Of a stretch of DNA of 64,000 nt, positions 31,393-40,570 are shown piece after piece. Position numbers and translations under genes: made by a program. The notes under the pieces were generated by a model that saw only the letters and a list, made by a program, of their open reading frames with translations, did not search any database and had not been told where the DNA came from. Each line of letters starts with the position of its first letter. Within the stretch, counting starts at the first letter, position 1. The stretch spans positions 27,799,216-27,863,215 of the forward strand of contig OZ038399.1 in NCBI GenBank assembly GCA_964036045.1, in the 5' to 3' direction. Source of the DNA: Eutreptiella sp. 'Long Island Sound 2002' (Eukaryota; Euglenozoa; Euglenophyceae; Eutreptiales; Eutreptiaceae).

Positions 31393-33796
31393 GTTTTGAG
31401 CACGTCATAATCAGATGGCAGTAAATCTGCACTTATACTGAACTTGGCCCGTGTTTGGACAAGGGGGATACAATGTGCACAATGCTTCCTGTAGTTGGGA
31501 AAGGCACAGCTGGAGAGCTCTGAGTGCACAGAAGCCTGACTAGCAACATAGCAAATGCATACATTACTGCACCGCCGCTTTCTGGCTTGGCACACGTTAT
31601 GTATCCTGCGGGTGCATATGTCGGATTTCGAGAAAGTGTTTTGTGCTTCAAGCAGACGGGCGTGGCAGTTGCTGCTGCGTAAACTGGGGTCAGTCAGCTG
31701 CTCCTCACGGGGGTGTGAAGTCCGTCACCACACACTTGTTTAAGACGATCGTAGCATTGGACTGCACGGTACCAGGCAGTGAGTGTGCTTTGCCAGGGGA
31801 GGTGGGAAAACAGAAAAGCAAGGGCAGCATTTGAGCCCCCTGACTCGGGGGTAGGGGAAGTGGCTCCTTGTCAGAGGCCAAATTGTTACTGAAAGTGTCC
31901 GGAATTAACGGGCGTCTAATAGGGGTCCAGGCAGGGCCTGGGGGGCAGGTTGGTCATGGAGGATAAGGCAGGCCCCCGCCACTTCATGGCTGACGGGGTA
32001 GAGTGTGGCTGGGTCTGTGGGTGGGAACGGGGACGTTCTTCATTCCCATCAATTCTATTGCCTTAGGCAAGCCTACACCACAGAGAACTGGGCACCAAGG
32101 TGGCCAAAAGTTCCAATTGATGATGCGACCAGCGCATGCAGTGTCCCACAGTTGGTACCTCCCTCTCCCCTTGCCTCCCCCCTTGACAACTGGCGTTTTT
32201 TCCGAGGCTTGTTCCCTCGGTACTGATGAGTTTGTGGCTGTAGGACGAAAGTTGGTGCAAGCATGTGTCAAATGGTCCAAGCAAAGGCAAACAATGATGA
32301 TCTATATTGTTTTGCCAAGGGGCCGGGCATCGGCAACGGTATATGGGCACCCACCTCCGCTGCAATGCTGCAAAAAGAAAGTAGCACTGTGGGATGCAGA
32401 CGTGTCCACGACCTTGTCCAACGACCTGCCCTTGGCCAACCGGCGATGTTTGCCATGCTCTCAGGAATATCTTTTTCCATCTCCACTGCGCTTATGCAGG
32501 GGCGGGCATGTACTGCGCATCTCTGATATCCGCCCCCTACAAACACCATGAAGCGGTCATGTTTTTGAAAGCGCCTCTTCAACTGAACAACCCCAGAATG
32601 GTGCATTTCTGTGTGTTGTCATGTACTACGATCAATTTCCAGCACCAAATGCCCTGGTCATAAATTAATTGGCACATGGCACCTTCAATGGGCCGGAACT
32701 GTTCATTTCATTACCCATCATGTTATCCGAGCGAATTATAATATTCCATTGTATCATTGTATTTTCACATGCCGGCCTGCAGACCCTTTGCAAATCTGCA
32801 ACCTGGATCAGCGCTTCCAGCTGTACCTGTACGCCCATGGTCGATGGCCCTGTGGGATTTCTTTATTGTATTATTGTCCTGGGGAGGGGGGCTACCAGCA
32901 CCCCCCCCTCCCCCAGGCCCGCATTAGAACAAAAAAGTGGAAGGAGGAGCCCCCCCCCCCAAGTCCAACCACCCCCCCCGCTCCCATCCCCCCCCCCAAG
33001 TCCAACCCCCCCCCCCCTTCTCAGACCCCCCCCCCCTCCCTCCCCCTCTTCCAATGCAGGTGGAATGCAGGTGGACCCTGAGTCGGGTCCTGGAAATTTT
33101 TTAGGTTGACACTGTAAGGTGCAGTTCGAGGGTCAATAAGTGCCTGGTGGTGGCATCTCTCAATGCTGAAGCTTCTTGGGGGCATTCCTGAGGGATTTGT
33201 AGAGTGCTTTGTGTCATGTTGCCCATTGTTCTCTACAGATGCCGCACACTCTTGATAAATAAATGTTCCTACTGCTGGTGCACGCCCCACAGCTGCTCCG
33301 ACCCAGGAGCAGGTTGTGTGGGCTGTGCTGGTGTTTCGGTGCTGAAACCTTTCAAGGAGCAGTTGTCAAGGAGGAGGGTCAACCCACCCCCTCAGACCCC
33401 CACCCCCCTCCTCCGCTCCAATGCGTCCCTGCCCCCCCCCCCCCTCTTAAGGGGGGCCTGCGGCCACATTTGGTTGGCAAAAGTACTGGCCTGAGGGGTC
33501 GACAGGTGCCCGACAGCACAAGGGCACCAAGGGCGCCCAAAGCAATATTTATTCCATTGCTGCGTATAATGGTGCTGCCCTCAAGGTGCACACCATCCAT
33601 CAGGGTGTATGCGGTGGTGTGCATCCATGACCACTCCTTCAAGTGGACACTGCAAGCCACCGCGTCCCTGCGTTTCTAGTCCTGGGGCCATGTCCGGCAG
33701 CACAGCCTAGATCCCAAGATGCTTGCATTCTACGGAATGTGCAGTGTGTGAGAGGCACCCTCTACCCCCCTTAAAATTTCGTAAATGGACGCAAGT
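31393..33796. other. Long stretch without a supported gene
   Basis: A weak coding-like zone lies at 32005-32551 on plus, where protein-like pieces (for example DEFVAVGRKLVQAC and AKGPGIGNGIWAPTS) fall in different frames with a stop between; I do not recognise it and a decayed gene is possible. 32880-33060 and 33390-33450 are poly(C)-rich with hairpins such as CCCCCTCTTAAGGGGGG. A decayed element end resembling 36575-36614 (GGCCCGTGTTTGGACA plus a G-run) lies at 31446-31470. Confidence 0.4.
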
Positions 33797-35050
33797 CCCC
33801 CCCCCCCCCCCTTGAATAGTATAGCAACTGGGGAGGCGACACATTTGCTGACAAGGTTGGATATTGAACTTCTCTTGAGTGTTTACTGGTTGGACAAGGT
33901 AGTATTATTGGTGCATTGCTGTGTATTTCAAATTTCTTGCATCCAAGGCACCACATTCGGGGTGGCCTGAGCGCAGTGCGCGCACAGTGCACACACAATG
34001 GCGCAACCATTTGGCCATTTGGCCGTACTAGAAACCCATATTTCATGATACTAGGGGCATGTTTGTTGTATGACAACAGGTTTTTGATGCTTCTTCTGCA
34101 TCGGGGAGATGGCATATTTGGGGTTTCACCCATTTTCAACTGTTTTAAGTCTTTTTTTTTTAAACATTTTGTGCTCATTTCCCCTCATGGTTTCTTTTCT
34201 AGGTTGATTTTTGGTTGCGAAAGGCAGGAAAGGCAGAGCTTGACTGCGAGGAGACTTGGTCCCTCTTGCAATGTTGGACTAACTTGGTTCCATTGTTAGC
34301 TGGTGATGCACAGGTCCATGCTGCCATTGTAGCCATGCACATCCCCTTGTTGTGGACCTCCCAGTGTCCCCGGACCTCTTTTGCTACTTGTTTTGGAGTT
34401 GACCATTGGAGACAAGGTGTTCTAAACCACGTGGACCGGGCTTCCAATTCCAGCAAAGGTGATAGGCCATTCTGACGGAGGATATGTGGAGTTGCAGTAT
34501 CAAGATGGTGTGCGGGTCGTCAATCATCGATGCCCCATGGACTCCATCTCCTTTGGTATCCCCAGTCTCGATTCACCCCTACCATCTCCGGAAGTCCCTC
34601 CCGACATCCCTGTTGATGAGGGTGATGGCAGCCCTCTTCAGGGGGGCAATGTAGTCTAAAAGTAGTGCGCAGTGCACGTGCACTGGGCGCGCATTGCAAG
34701 GGCTCCCCCATGGTACCCTGTATCATGTAGAACACTTGGTTTGTCGCAATTTCAGCCATGGATGTCCATCATATTGACACGTACTCACCAGGTGCTGTTG
34801 TCAATTTCCAATGTTCAGGAGGCAGCCAGGATTCTGGGCCCCTCAGAGCGTCGTGCTGACTACCAGTCCATCACATATGAGTGCTCTGGTACTGTGGTGG
34901 CGCATGGCTGTTCCCCTATAGCACGGATGTTTGTCCTTGCTGCGTGTCATGCATCCTTTGTGTTCCCTTGGGGGCCGAGGGGACTGTCACTTTGAGCATG
35001 TTCCCCCGGGGTGTGAGGATACCATTGCTTACTATTCAAGGGGGGGGGGG
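33797..35050 (+). mobile_element. Poly(C)-capped TIR element with SH3-like ORF (element E)
   Basis: The left end is a 15-nt C-run then TTGAATAGTATAGCAA (33797-33827). The right end, reverse-complemented, is an 11-nt C-run then TTGAATAGTAAGCAA (35023-35050). The interior carries one module-coding frame (34393-34662) and a ~100-bp segment (33960-34065) repeated at 36855-36950. No transposase is seen and no clear target duplication is visible. Treated as a non-autonomous element of about 1.25 kb. Confidence 0.5.
34393..34662 (+). pseudogene. SH3/Tudor-like module ORF, start and stop mutated
   Basis: Aligns along its length with 49082-49409. The paralogue begins ATGGAGTTG; here the same position is TTGGAGTTG, so the start is lost, and a TAA interrupts after GDKVF. 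The remaining frame holds IPAKVIGHSDGGYVELQY, then DGVRVVNHRCPMDSISFGIP, then a Pro/acidic tail ending TAG 34662. The pattern G-x-x-V-F..., A-x-V-x-G, (V/I)-x-x-x-Y-x-x-D-G-V-x-V is a small beta-barrel signature (SH3- or Tudor-like; inference). Confidence 0.55.
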
Positions 35051-35591
35051 TGATGAAGTTGTAGGAAAATGGTAAGAAGGTGGATGTGGCTCGGGTGATC
35101 TTGTTGGCGCAGAAGCTGTGTGTAATGGTTGGTGGAGGTGTGGTCACGCCTGATACTGATGCTATTATTGCACTTTGTGCACTCCAGTACTCATCTCTGA
35201 TGTGCAGATCGCCTCTGTGCACCTGTTGTCTGCGATGCCTACTTCAAGCTGCAAGACACCCAGTTGTCTGTTGTCTGGCAAACGGAAACACGGGGAACTT
35301 CGTTGCACTGCATGCCACCTCCGGGCCGTGGTGAAGGCTTTTTTTTCACCCTGCAATGGCTATGGCTAATGAACTTGTGTTTTAAAGCCGGTCTGATGAT
35401 ATGCTAGTGCCACTCTGTTGCTGTGCCGCCTGGTTTGTTTTGTTTTCGTTCCTTTCGCTTTCATTCCACCACCCTCTGCCGTCATCTGGTACCATGAAAG
35501 GTGCCTATGGCAACGTGACTGGTAACAGCTGATTTTTTTCCTGATCAGTTGTGTCCCAGGGGGTTCGCAGTGACCGCCGTACCCGGCTGGG
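35051..35591. other. Spacer between two inverted-repeat elements
   Basis: No recognisable gene. Contains short open frames on both strands and a run of eight T near 35339. Confidence 0.4.
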
Positions 35592-36156
35592 ATGCCCCCC
35601 CTCCCCGTGTGCAACGAACACTGTGTCCAATGAAAAATTCCGTTCGGACCGTATTTTTTGAGGATCTAATTAACTAGGTACTAAATTAGGTATCGGGCTC
35701 CAGCACCGCGGTCTTAGGCGAGGGGCTGTTGTGATGTATCTTGCAGTAATGGTGGGCAAATTTGTAAAGCAGGTTGTGAGGGAATGGTGTCCCTCAACTA
35801 CAGGACCTCTGTTGCCCACCATGACTGATTCTCTGCTTGCACCTGGCCGGGAGGTACTACTATACAAGCGGTACCACCACTGCTGCCCATGCCAAGCACA
35901 AGAAGGGCCCCGGGGAGCATGTTTAACTTTTCCGCATGAAGCGGGACCACAACAAGGGCTTCCACTCTCAAAAGTGCTAATTGGAGACCTCCATCGCATT
36001 GTGGTTTGAATGGGCTTGGTAACTTGTGCCCAGGGATGTGTTACTGCCGTTTCAAAATATTGTTGCGCGCACCGAACGGTGTGTCCAACGAACACTATTG
36101 TTCGGACCGTAAATTCTAGGGACCAGATTGTTCGTTGGACATGGGGCGGAGGGGTA
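35592..36156. mobile_element. TIR element of ~565 bp (element B)
   Basis: The arms at 35592-35619 and 36130-36156 match as inverted repeats at about 23 of 28 positions; both read inward as a C-rich block then CAACGAAC. Adjacent to each arm is a sub-terminal CGGACCGTA word (35646 and 36104 regions), and the GTGTCCAACGAACACT segment at 36082-36097 is a direct echo of the left arm. No ORF of note lies inside. It appears to be a MITE-like non-autonomous element. Confidence 0.55.
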
Positions 36157-36982
36157 TTTGTGTGCATTTTGTCTTCGCACCCCCCACATCAGTATTATGT
36201 GCCCATTATCTTTCCCACCCCCTAGATCCCACATGTACGTCAGATGTCTCAGCCTGTTGCTTTGTTTTGACATTTCAGCATCCTCTATGTGCTTGCCAGC
36301 CTGCACACAGGGCACCCAGTGAATGCTGCACGCTGCTGAGATGTAATGTGTGGCGCCGGGTGTGCGGCGTCTATTCTATTTGGTGCCTATCAATCAGAAT
36401 GCAATGAACTGAGTGGTACCTGAGTTGCGTATACAAAGAGAAATGCTTTGTATTGTCATGTTTTGAGGGTAGGGTTGGCCTATGTCTGCAACATGTGTTC
36501 CGTGGCACGTTCATGGGCTTGTCCAAACACGGCAACCCCGTGTGTCCGCAATGCTGCCCCCCCTGAACCAGAACCTGGCCCGTATTAGGACAGGGGGGGG
36601 GGGAGGGGGGGTACATGATCAGACGCCTTGTGGCTTGGCATCAGGAGCATCTGGACTGGTACCTGCATCTGCTTCCCACAGCGGGGTGCGTGCAAGGGAA
36701 CAGTCATTTTTATTTTTTGGTGGGAACAAGAACGGTGTTTTTGATGGTGTATTCACATTCCCAGCCATGCTTGTTGGCCACCTGGTTATGTACGCTATGG
36801 GTGCACATGTTTATTTTGCATGCTCCGAGGGGTATTCCAAAACAAAGGGGGCTCACTTAGCGCAGTGCGCGTGCAGTGCAACTATTTGGGCGCCTGGCCG
36901 TACTAGAGACCCATACTTTGAGATACTAGGGGCATCATTGTTGCCCCTAGCGTACATTTTGACTTCTGATTGTGTCTCCTTT
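36157..36982. repeat. Spacer with an orphan GTAC/poly(G) end and a dispersed repeat
   Basis: 36577-36614 reads GGCCCGTATTAGGACA, a long G-run and GTAC, like the right end of the poly(C)-capped family, but I find no matching left end. 36855-36950 repeats 33960-34065: GCGCAGTGCGCG, TTGGCCGTACTAGA-type words and GATACTAGGGGCAT are shared. No gene is recognised. Confidence 0.5.
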
Positions 36983-37467
36983 GTACCCCCCCCCCTGTCC
37001 TTCCCCGCCCCTTGTCCTTCCCCACGGGGGGGTGGGGGACCGTCACTTGTTGAACCCCAAAAGGGCCAAGCTACTGCCCAAGGGTGCTGTCCAAAGCATT
37101 CCTGTGGAAAGTGGTGAGCATGTTCAAGAATTCAAGGTCAAATGGAGCAAGACGCAGAAATTCTACACCTAGCGAGTCAAGGAGTAAATTTCATTACATT
37201 GGCAGCCCATTGAGCGCGCGCATTATTTTTATATTGTTGCATTACTTGCTTTCATTTGTCACTGCGACAAGCTCTGCACACCAACGTTTTTTATACTGTG
37301 TTATTTCGTCTTCTGCCGCAATTTCTGTGCCCCACAGTGTGCGTGTACGGCGGCACTACGGTCCCCCGGGGGGTGGTGGGGGACCATCACTTGGTGACCG
37401 TCCCCCAGGGGTTGGTGGGGGACCGTCTTCCCTGGGGTGGGGAAGGACAAAGGGGGGGGGAGGGTAC
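36983..37467 (+). mobile_element. GTAC-flanked poly(C)-capped element, short form (element C)
   Basis: Bounded by GTAC at 36983-36986 and 37464-37467. Inward of each GTAC is a C/G run and then TGTCCTTCCCC (left) or its complement GGGGAAGGACA (right), so the ends are inverted repeats and GTAC behaves as a 4-bp target duplication. It shares terminal words, the GGTGGGGGACCG repeats and a coding remnant with the long form at 4501-5770, so it looks like an internal-deletion derivative of about 485 bp. Confidence 0.65.
37084..37187 (+). pseudogene. Remnant of the element-D ORF C-terminus
   Basis: Encodes QSIPVESGEHVQEFKVKW and KTQKFYT, then an in-frame TAG, RVKE and TAA. The same C-terminus in the long form (5401-5499) ends KKFYTEPVKE. 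The conserved spacing confirms common ancestry; the rest of the ORF is deleted here. Confidence 0.75.
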
Positions 37468-37686
37468 CCTTTGTGAAGCGGTCGTTTGAATGGGGGATTA
37501 GTGGAGGCGCGAATTTGACAACTTTTTGCTGTGTTTGCGCCTAACTTGGTGCCATTGTGTGCGTTTCCCATGCTACTTTTGCCAAAACGGTGCTACAACT
37601 GTTAGCTTTGCTAACTGGAGTTTTACTAGCCTTTACTAGCCTGCTTTATTTGATCCAGATTGTTTTTGAAATTTTGCTTGGGGAAG

Positions 37687-38397
37687 ATGGCAAAGTGTAT
37701 GGAGTTCCATGATTACCTCGAGGCCGGAGTGCACGACCCTGTGCGAGAGGGAACCCTAGCCGCATCCTGGGCTACGGCAAAAATGAGGTTAACCAAGTCC
37801 CTTCGCCATCTGGGGGACTCGAGATCACAGTGGCGCCAGACTTTTGCCCATGCCTCGGGATTCCGGGGGATAGAAGAAGCACTCGTCGAGAACCTAATTG
37901 GTTACACCATGATAGAGAAGGTGCAGCTCAACATTGCCTCCGGGGCCTTTGAAAAGATTCGTGTGCCTTCAGAGGATATAGGTAAGGCTACTGACCCCGC
38001 TCTGCATAGTCTCTTGGAAGGACAGGCCGCCCTTATCAAGTCCCTCTCCGACAAGGTCAACAGCCTATCAACGGCACCCGAGCGCCGAGAAAAGACTGTA
38101 CCGCCGCTGTGTCTTAAGGAGTTGCATGACCTGGCCCTAGTGTGGAACCACCCCCAACGGGTAACACGAGTGCTCCATTACCTCAAGTGTGCGGTCCTTA
38201 AGGAATCCCTGCCCTTAGACTCCATGCGAATGACCCCCCCATGGGATGATGCAGCACAGAAGCCGCTGTTGTTCAACCGATCGGAGGAGCTGAAGAAAGA
38301 CACCACGGTATGGACTGAGGTGGTGGGGGCCGGAGGAGCTTCATGGGATACCCCTATGGAAGGAACCCGGACACGCCCCCTCCGGTGCTATCCTTGA
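37687..38397 (+). CDS. Possible ORF1/Gag-like protein of the YR retroelement
   Basis: ATG 37687 (MAKCMEFHDYLEAG) opens a 236-residue frame ending TGA 38397. It is rich in charged and hydrophobic helices with a predicted coiled-coil-like stretch (HSLLEGQAALIKSLSDKVNS, about residues 108-127). No domain is recognised. It lies immediately upstream of, and on the same strand as, the tyrosine-recombinase remnant. The first ORF of YR retrotransposons usually encodes a Gag-like protein, so that role is inferred from position only. Unlike the recombinase and RT remnants, this frame is intact. It could alternatively be an unrelated host gene. Confidence 0.4.
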   Translation: MAKCMEFHDYLEAGVHDPVREGTLAASWATAKMRLTKSLRHLGDSRSQWRQTFAHASGFRGIEEALVENLIGYTMIEKVQLNIASGAFEKIRVPSEDIGKATDPALHSLLEGQAALIKSLSDKVNSLSTAPERREKTVPPLCLKELHDLALVWNHPQRVTRVLHYLKCAVLKESLPLDSMRMTPPWDDAAQKPLLFNRSEELKKDTTVWTEVVGAGGASWDTPMEGTRTRPLRCYP

Positions 38398-38571
38398 ATA
38401 GTTCGGTAGTCCTGATGATTGAGTCCCTCTGGCTGCTGGTTTGGTCGTCAGTCCACTGTTATAAAGAGAGGTATGTAACGGAGTCAAGTTCCTCTAAGCA
38501 AGCATCAGCGGACCCGGATTTCACGGTAGGCCTGAGCCCCCAGGGGGGGGGGCGGGCGTCTTAAAAAGGTC

Positions 38572-39659
38572 ATGCGGCGTCGGTTTAAAGTGGTAGATAG
38601 AGTTGAATTCTTCGAGGTGCACAAAGGAGAATGGGTCCGATTAGACTCCGCCCCAGTGGGACCCTGCAAGACCTGTAAGGGGCACGGGCTCATCGAGCGC
38701 CGATGGGTGTGGAATTGCCCGCGCCTGGAATGACAGGATCTGGCGGTCCGGCCGTTGGACACATCGGAAATGCTACAACGACTGGACCGCTTCGCAGGGA
38801 GGGGCTCCGAATTCGCGCAAACCCATGTGGCTTCCCAGGGCGTCATCGATTGGCCGGTGGTGGTGGACGCATGGCAGATCATGGGTGAGACCGATCCCAC
38901 GGAGTGCCCATCAGCGTGCCTAGTGTCGACTTGGAGACCAGCAACAAGATGGACATATGCCAGCCACTTACGGCGATTTGCCTAGTTCGGGGGCACCGTC
39001 GAGGCGAACGACATGCAGGCGTTGGCTGAAAAGGTCCTCCTCTCCATGTTTGCCCAGGGCCAGAAAGCCGGAGCAGCCAGGGGTTGTTTTTCAGCACTCA
39101 AGACGGTGGCCACCCTGGGCTGGATCCCACAATTGTGGTGGGACAGGCTATGGCGCCTATCAAAAGCATCAGTGGATTCCCCGGGAAATCGCCAATTTGG
39201 AGGACCTAACCTCCCCCAACTCATGGGTGAAGCCTGCTCCGGGGTGGGGGAATGGAAGGTCAATGCGGCGGCGGTTCTGTCGTTCGCTACCCTGTGCAGG
39301 GTGGGAGATATCTCATCTCTGCAACGATCTAACATCTCCAAAACGGGTATCACGTTCCAAGGGATCAAGCGGGACCAATGTCAAGTCACACGTCGTGTTG
39401 GGCCCTACGCTCAGGCATGGGCCTCGTGGTTACGCCGAATCGCACCGGGTGAAGCGCCAGCAGTGGGTCGAGCAGCCGTCCTTGAAATGGGTATGGCCTA
39501 GCTCTTGCAAGGGTCAAAAAGGTGTGAGGCGAGATGGCACTCCTGGAGAAGAGCAGGCTCGGGTTGCCTTGGCGACACCTCTTGTGGTGGGGCAGGTGGC
39601 ACAGCATCAAAGTCGCGCACCTGTACGCGTCTGCCCCTGACGATTTTGAATGCCTGTAG
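38572..39659 (+). pseudogene. Degenerate tyrosine recombinase of a YR retroelement
   Basis: One frame from ATG 38572 is interrupted by TGA (38731), TAG (38983) and TAG (39499), then shifts by one base near 39580-39597. In order: a Cys knuckle CKTCKGHG...C (residues ~32-53); an N-terminal DNA-binding helical part (TYASHLRRFA); the first catalytic Arg in ATLCRVGDISSL (codon 39298-39300); HSWRR, the HxxR motif (His at 39538-39540), 80 codons later; and, after the shift, HLYASAPDD with the candidate nucleophile Tyr at 39624-39626, ending TAG 39659. The Arg-HxxR-Tyr order and spacing fit tyrosine recombinases, which integrate circular DIRS/PAT/Kangaroo cDNA. Three stops plus a frameshift make it non-functional as read. 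Confidence 0.75.
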
Positions 39660-39668
39660 GTTGCGCGA

Positions 39669-40558
39669 TTGCCTTGGCCAGCCGATGAAGGCATTAGGTG
39701 GCAAAAAACGTGCGTCCAGGACTTATGGCGGCCCAGCCTCACCGAGCTCTTTGAGACCGTTGCAGGCGAACAAGTGCAACAAGATGGTGTCAAGCGTCCA
39801 AGGTCGGGCCCGGGCGCGGGCAGTGGAGGCCCCAGTGGAAGTACCCAGGAGTCCGAACGTGGCGAGAAGCCTTGTGGAGCAGGGCGGCCCAAAGCACAGA
39901 AGCGAGCTTCCTCCGGAAAGACCACAGTTTCATTACCAAAGGAGCACCCACTCCCAGAGGGCACGAGGTCCGTGGACCCGGAGCCAGCGCCGCGGGACGC
40001 CTGCAGTTCATCTTGGGAGGCCCCCATCGACGTCGACGGAGGGGAAGACGAGGAGATGGGTTTAGGCAACCGTCCGGGGCCCAGTTGTCCAACACGGACC
40101 GTTGCAGGAGAGCAGGGTGGAGGGCGATTCCAAGGACGGCCCATGGGCTTTACTACGTGGGGGACCAAACCCCGGGCTACAGCAAGGCTTGGGGCCCAGC
40201 ACCTGGCAGCATTGGCCCGACGTGCAGCCTGGGCCGCCGGTAAGCAGTGAGTGCCCTCGTGAGGGGGCGGTGGAGGCTTTACTTCGGTCGGAACAAGGAC
40301 GGAGATGGTTAAGGGAAATTTCTGATGGCCTTCGGTTGAACAGTTCCCTGAGGGACTTACTGCGCCGGCGGATCCGTTTTTTGTTCATCCAAGGGGGGCG
40401 TGTGGCGAGAGATTTGGGTATGGTAGATGTCGACGAGCGCTTGATCGCTGCCCTCGACTCCTTGCGGGGGGATGTTTGGTCGTGTGTGCTTCGGGACTCT
40501 ACCTCCCTAGTGACGCTTCTTTTGAGCCTGGATCCGTCGGTTCTTGATGGGGGACTGG
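39669..40558 (+). other. Unrecognised plus-strand ORFs downstream of the recombinase
   Basis: Two overlapping frames (39669-40250 and 40102 to about 40560) give Pro/Gly/Ser-rich then basic sequence (RDLLRRRIRFLFIQGGR). The second ends in LLLSLDPSVLDGGLG, which is also present on the minus strand just upstream of the reverse transcriptase (LLLSLDPSVLDRGLG). So the 3' end is one arm of an inverted duplication. It was probably the N-terminal part of an element polyprotein that once led into RT on the same strand (inference). Confidence 0.4.
40507..40558 (+). repeat. Inverted repeat arm, left
   Basis: About 52 bp, with roughly four mismatches to the reverse complement of 41919-41970. It contains TTTTGAGCCTGGATCCGTCG. 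The arms flank the RT/RNase H segment. Confidence 0.85.
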
Positions 40559-40570
40559 GATGTTCCAAGG

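Noticed and set aside
31990-32660. Possible gene with protein-like fragments in several plus frames
   Set aside because: Fragments such as AKGPGIGNGIWAPTS look plausible but lie in different frames with stops and match nothing I can name; kept only as a note in the spacer entry.
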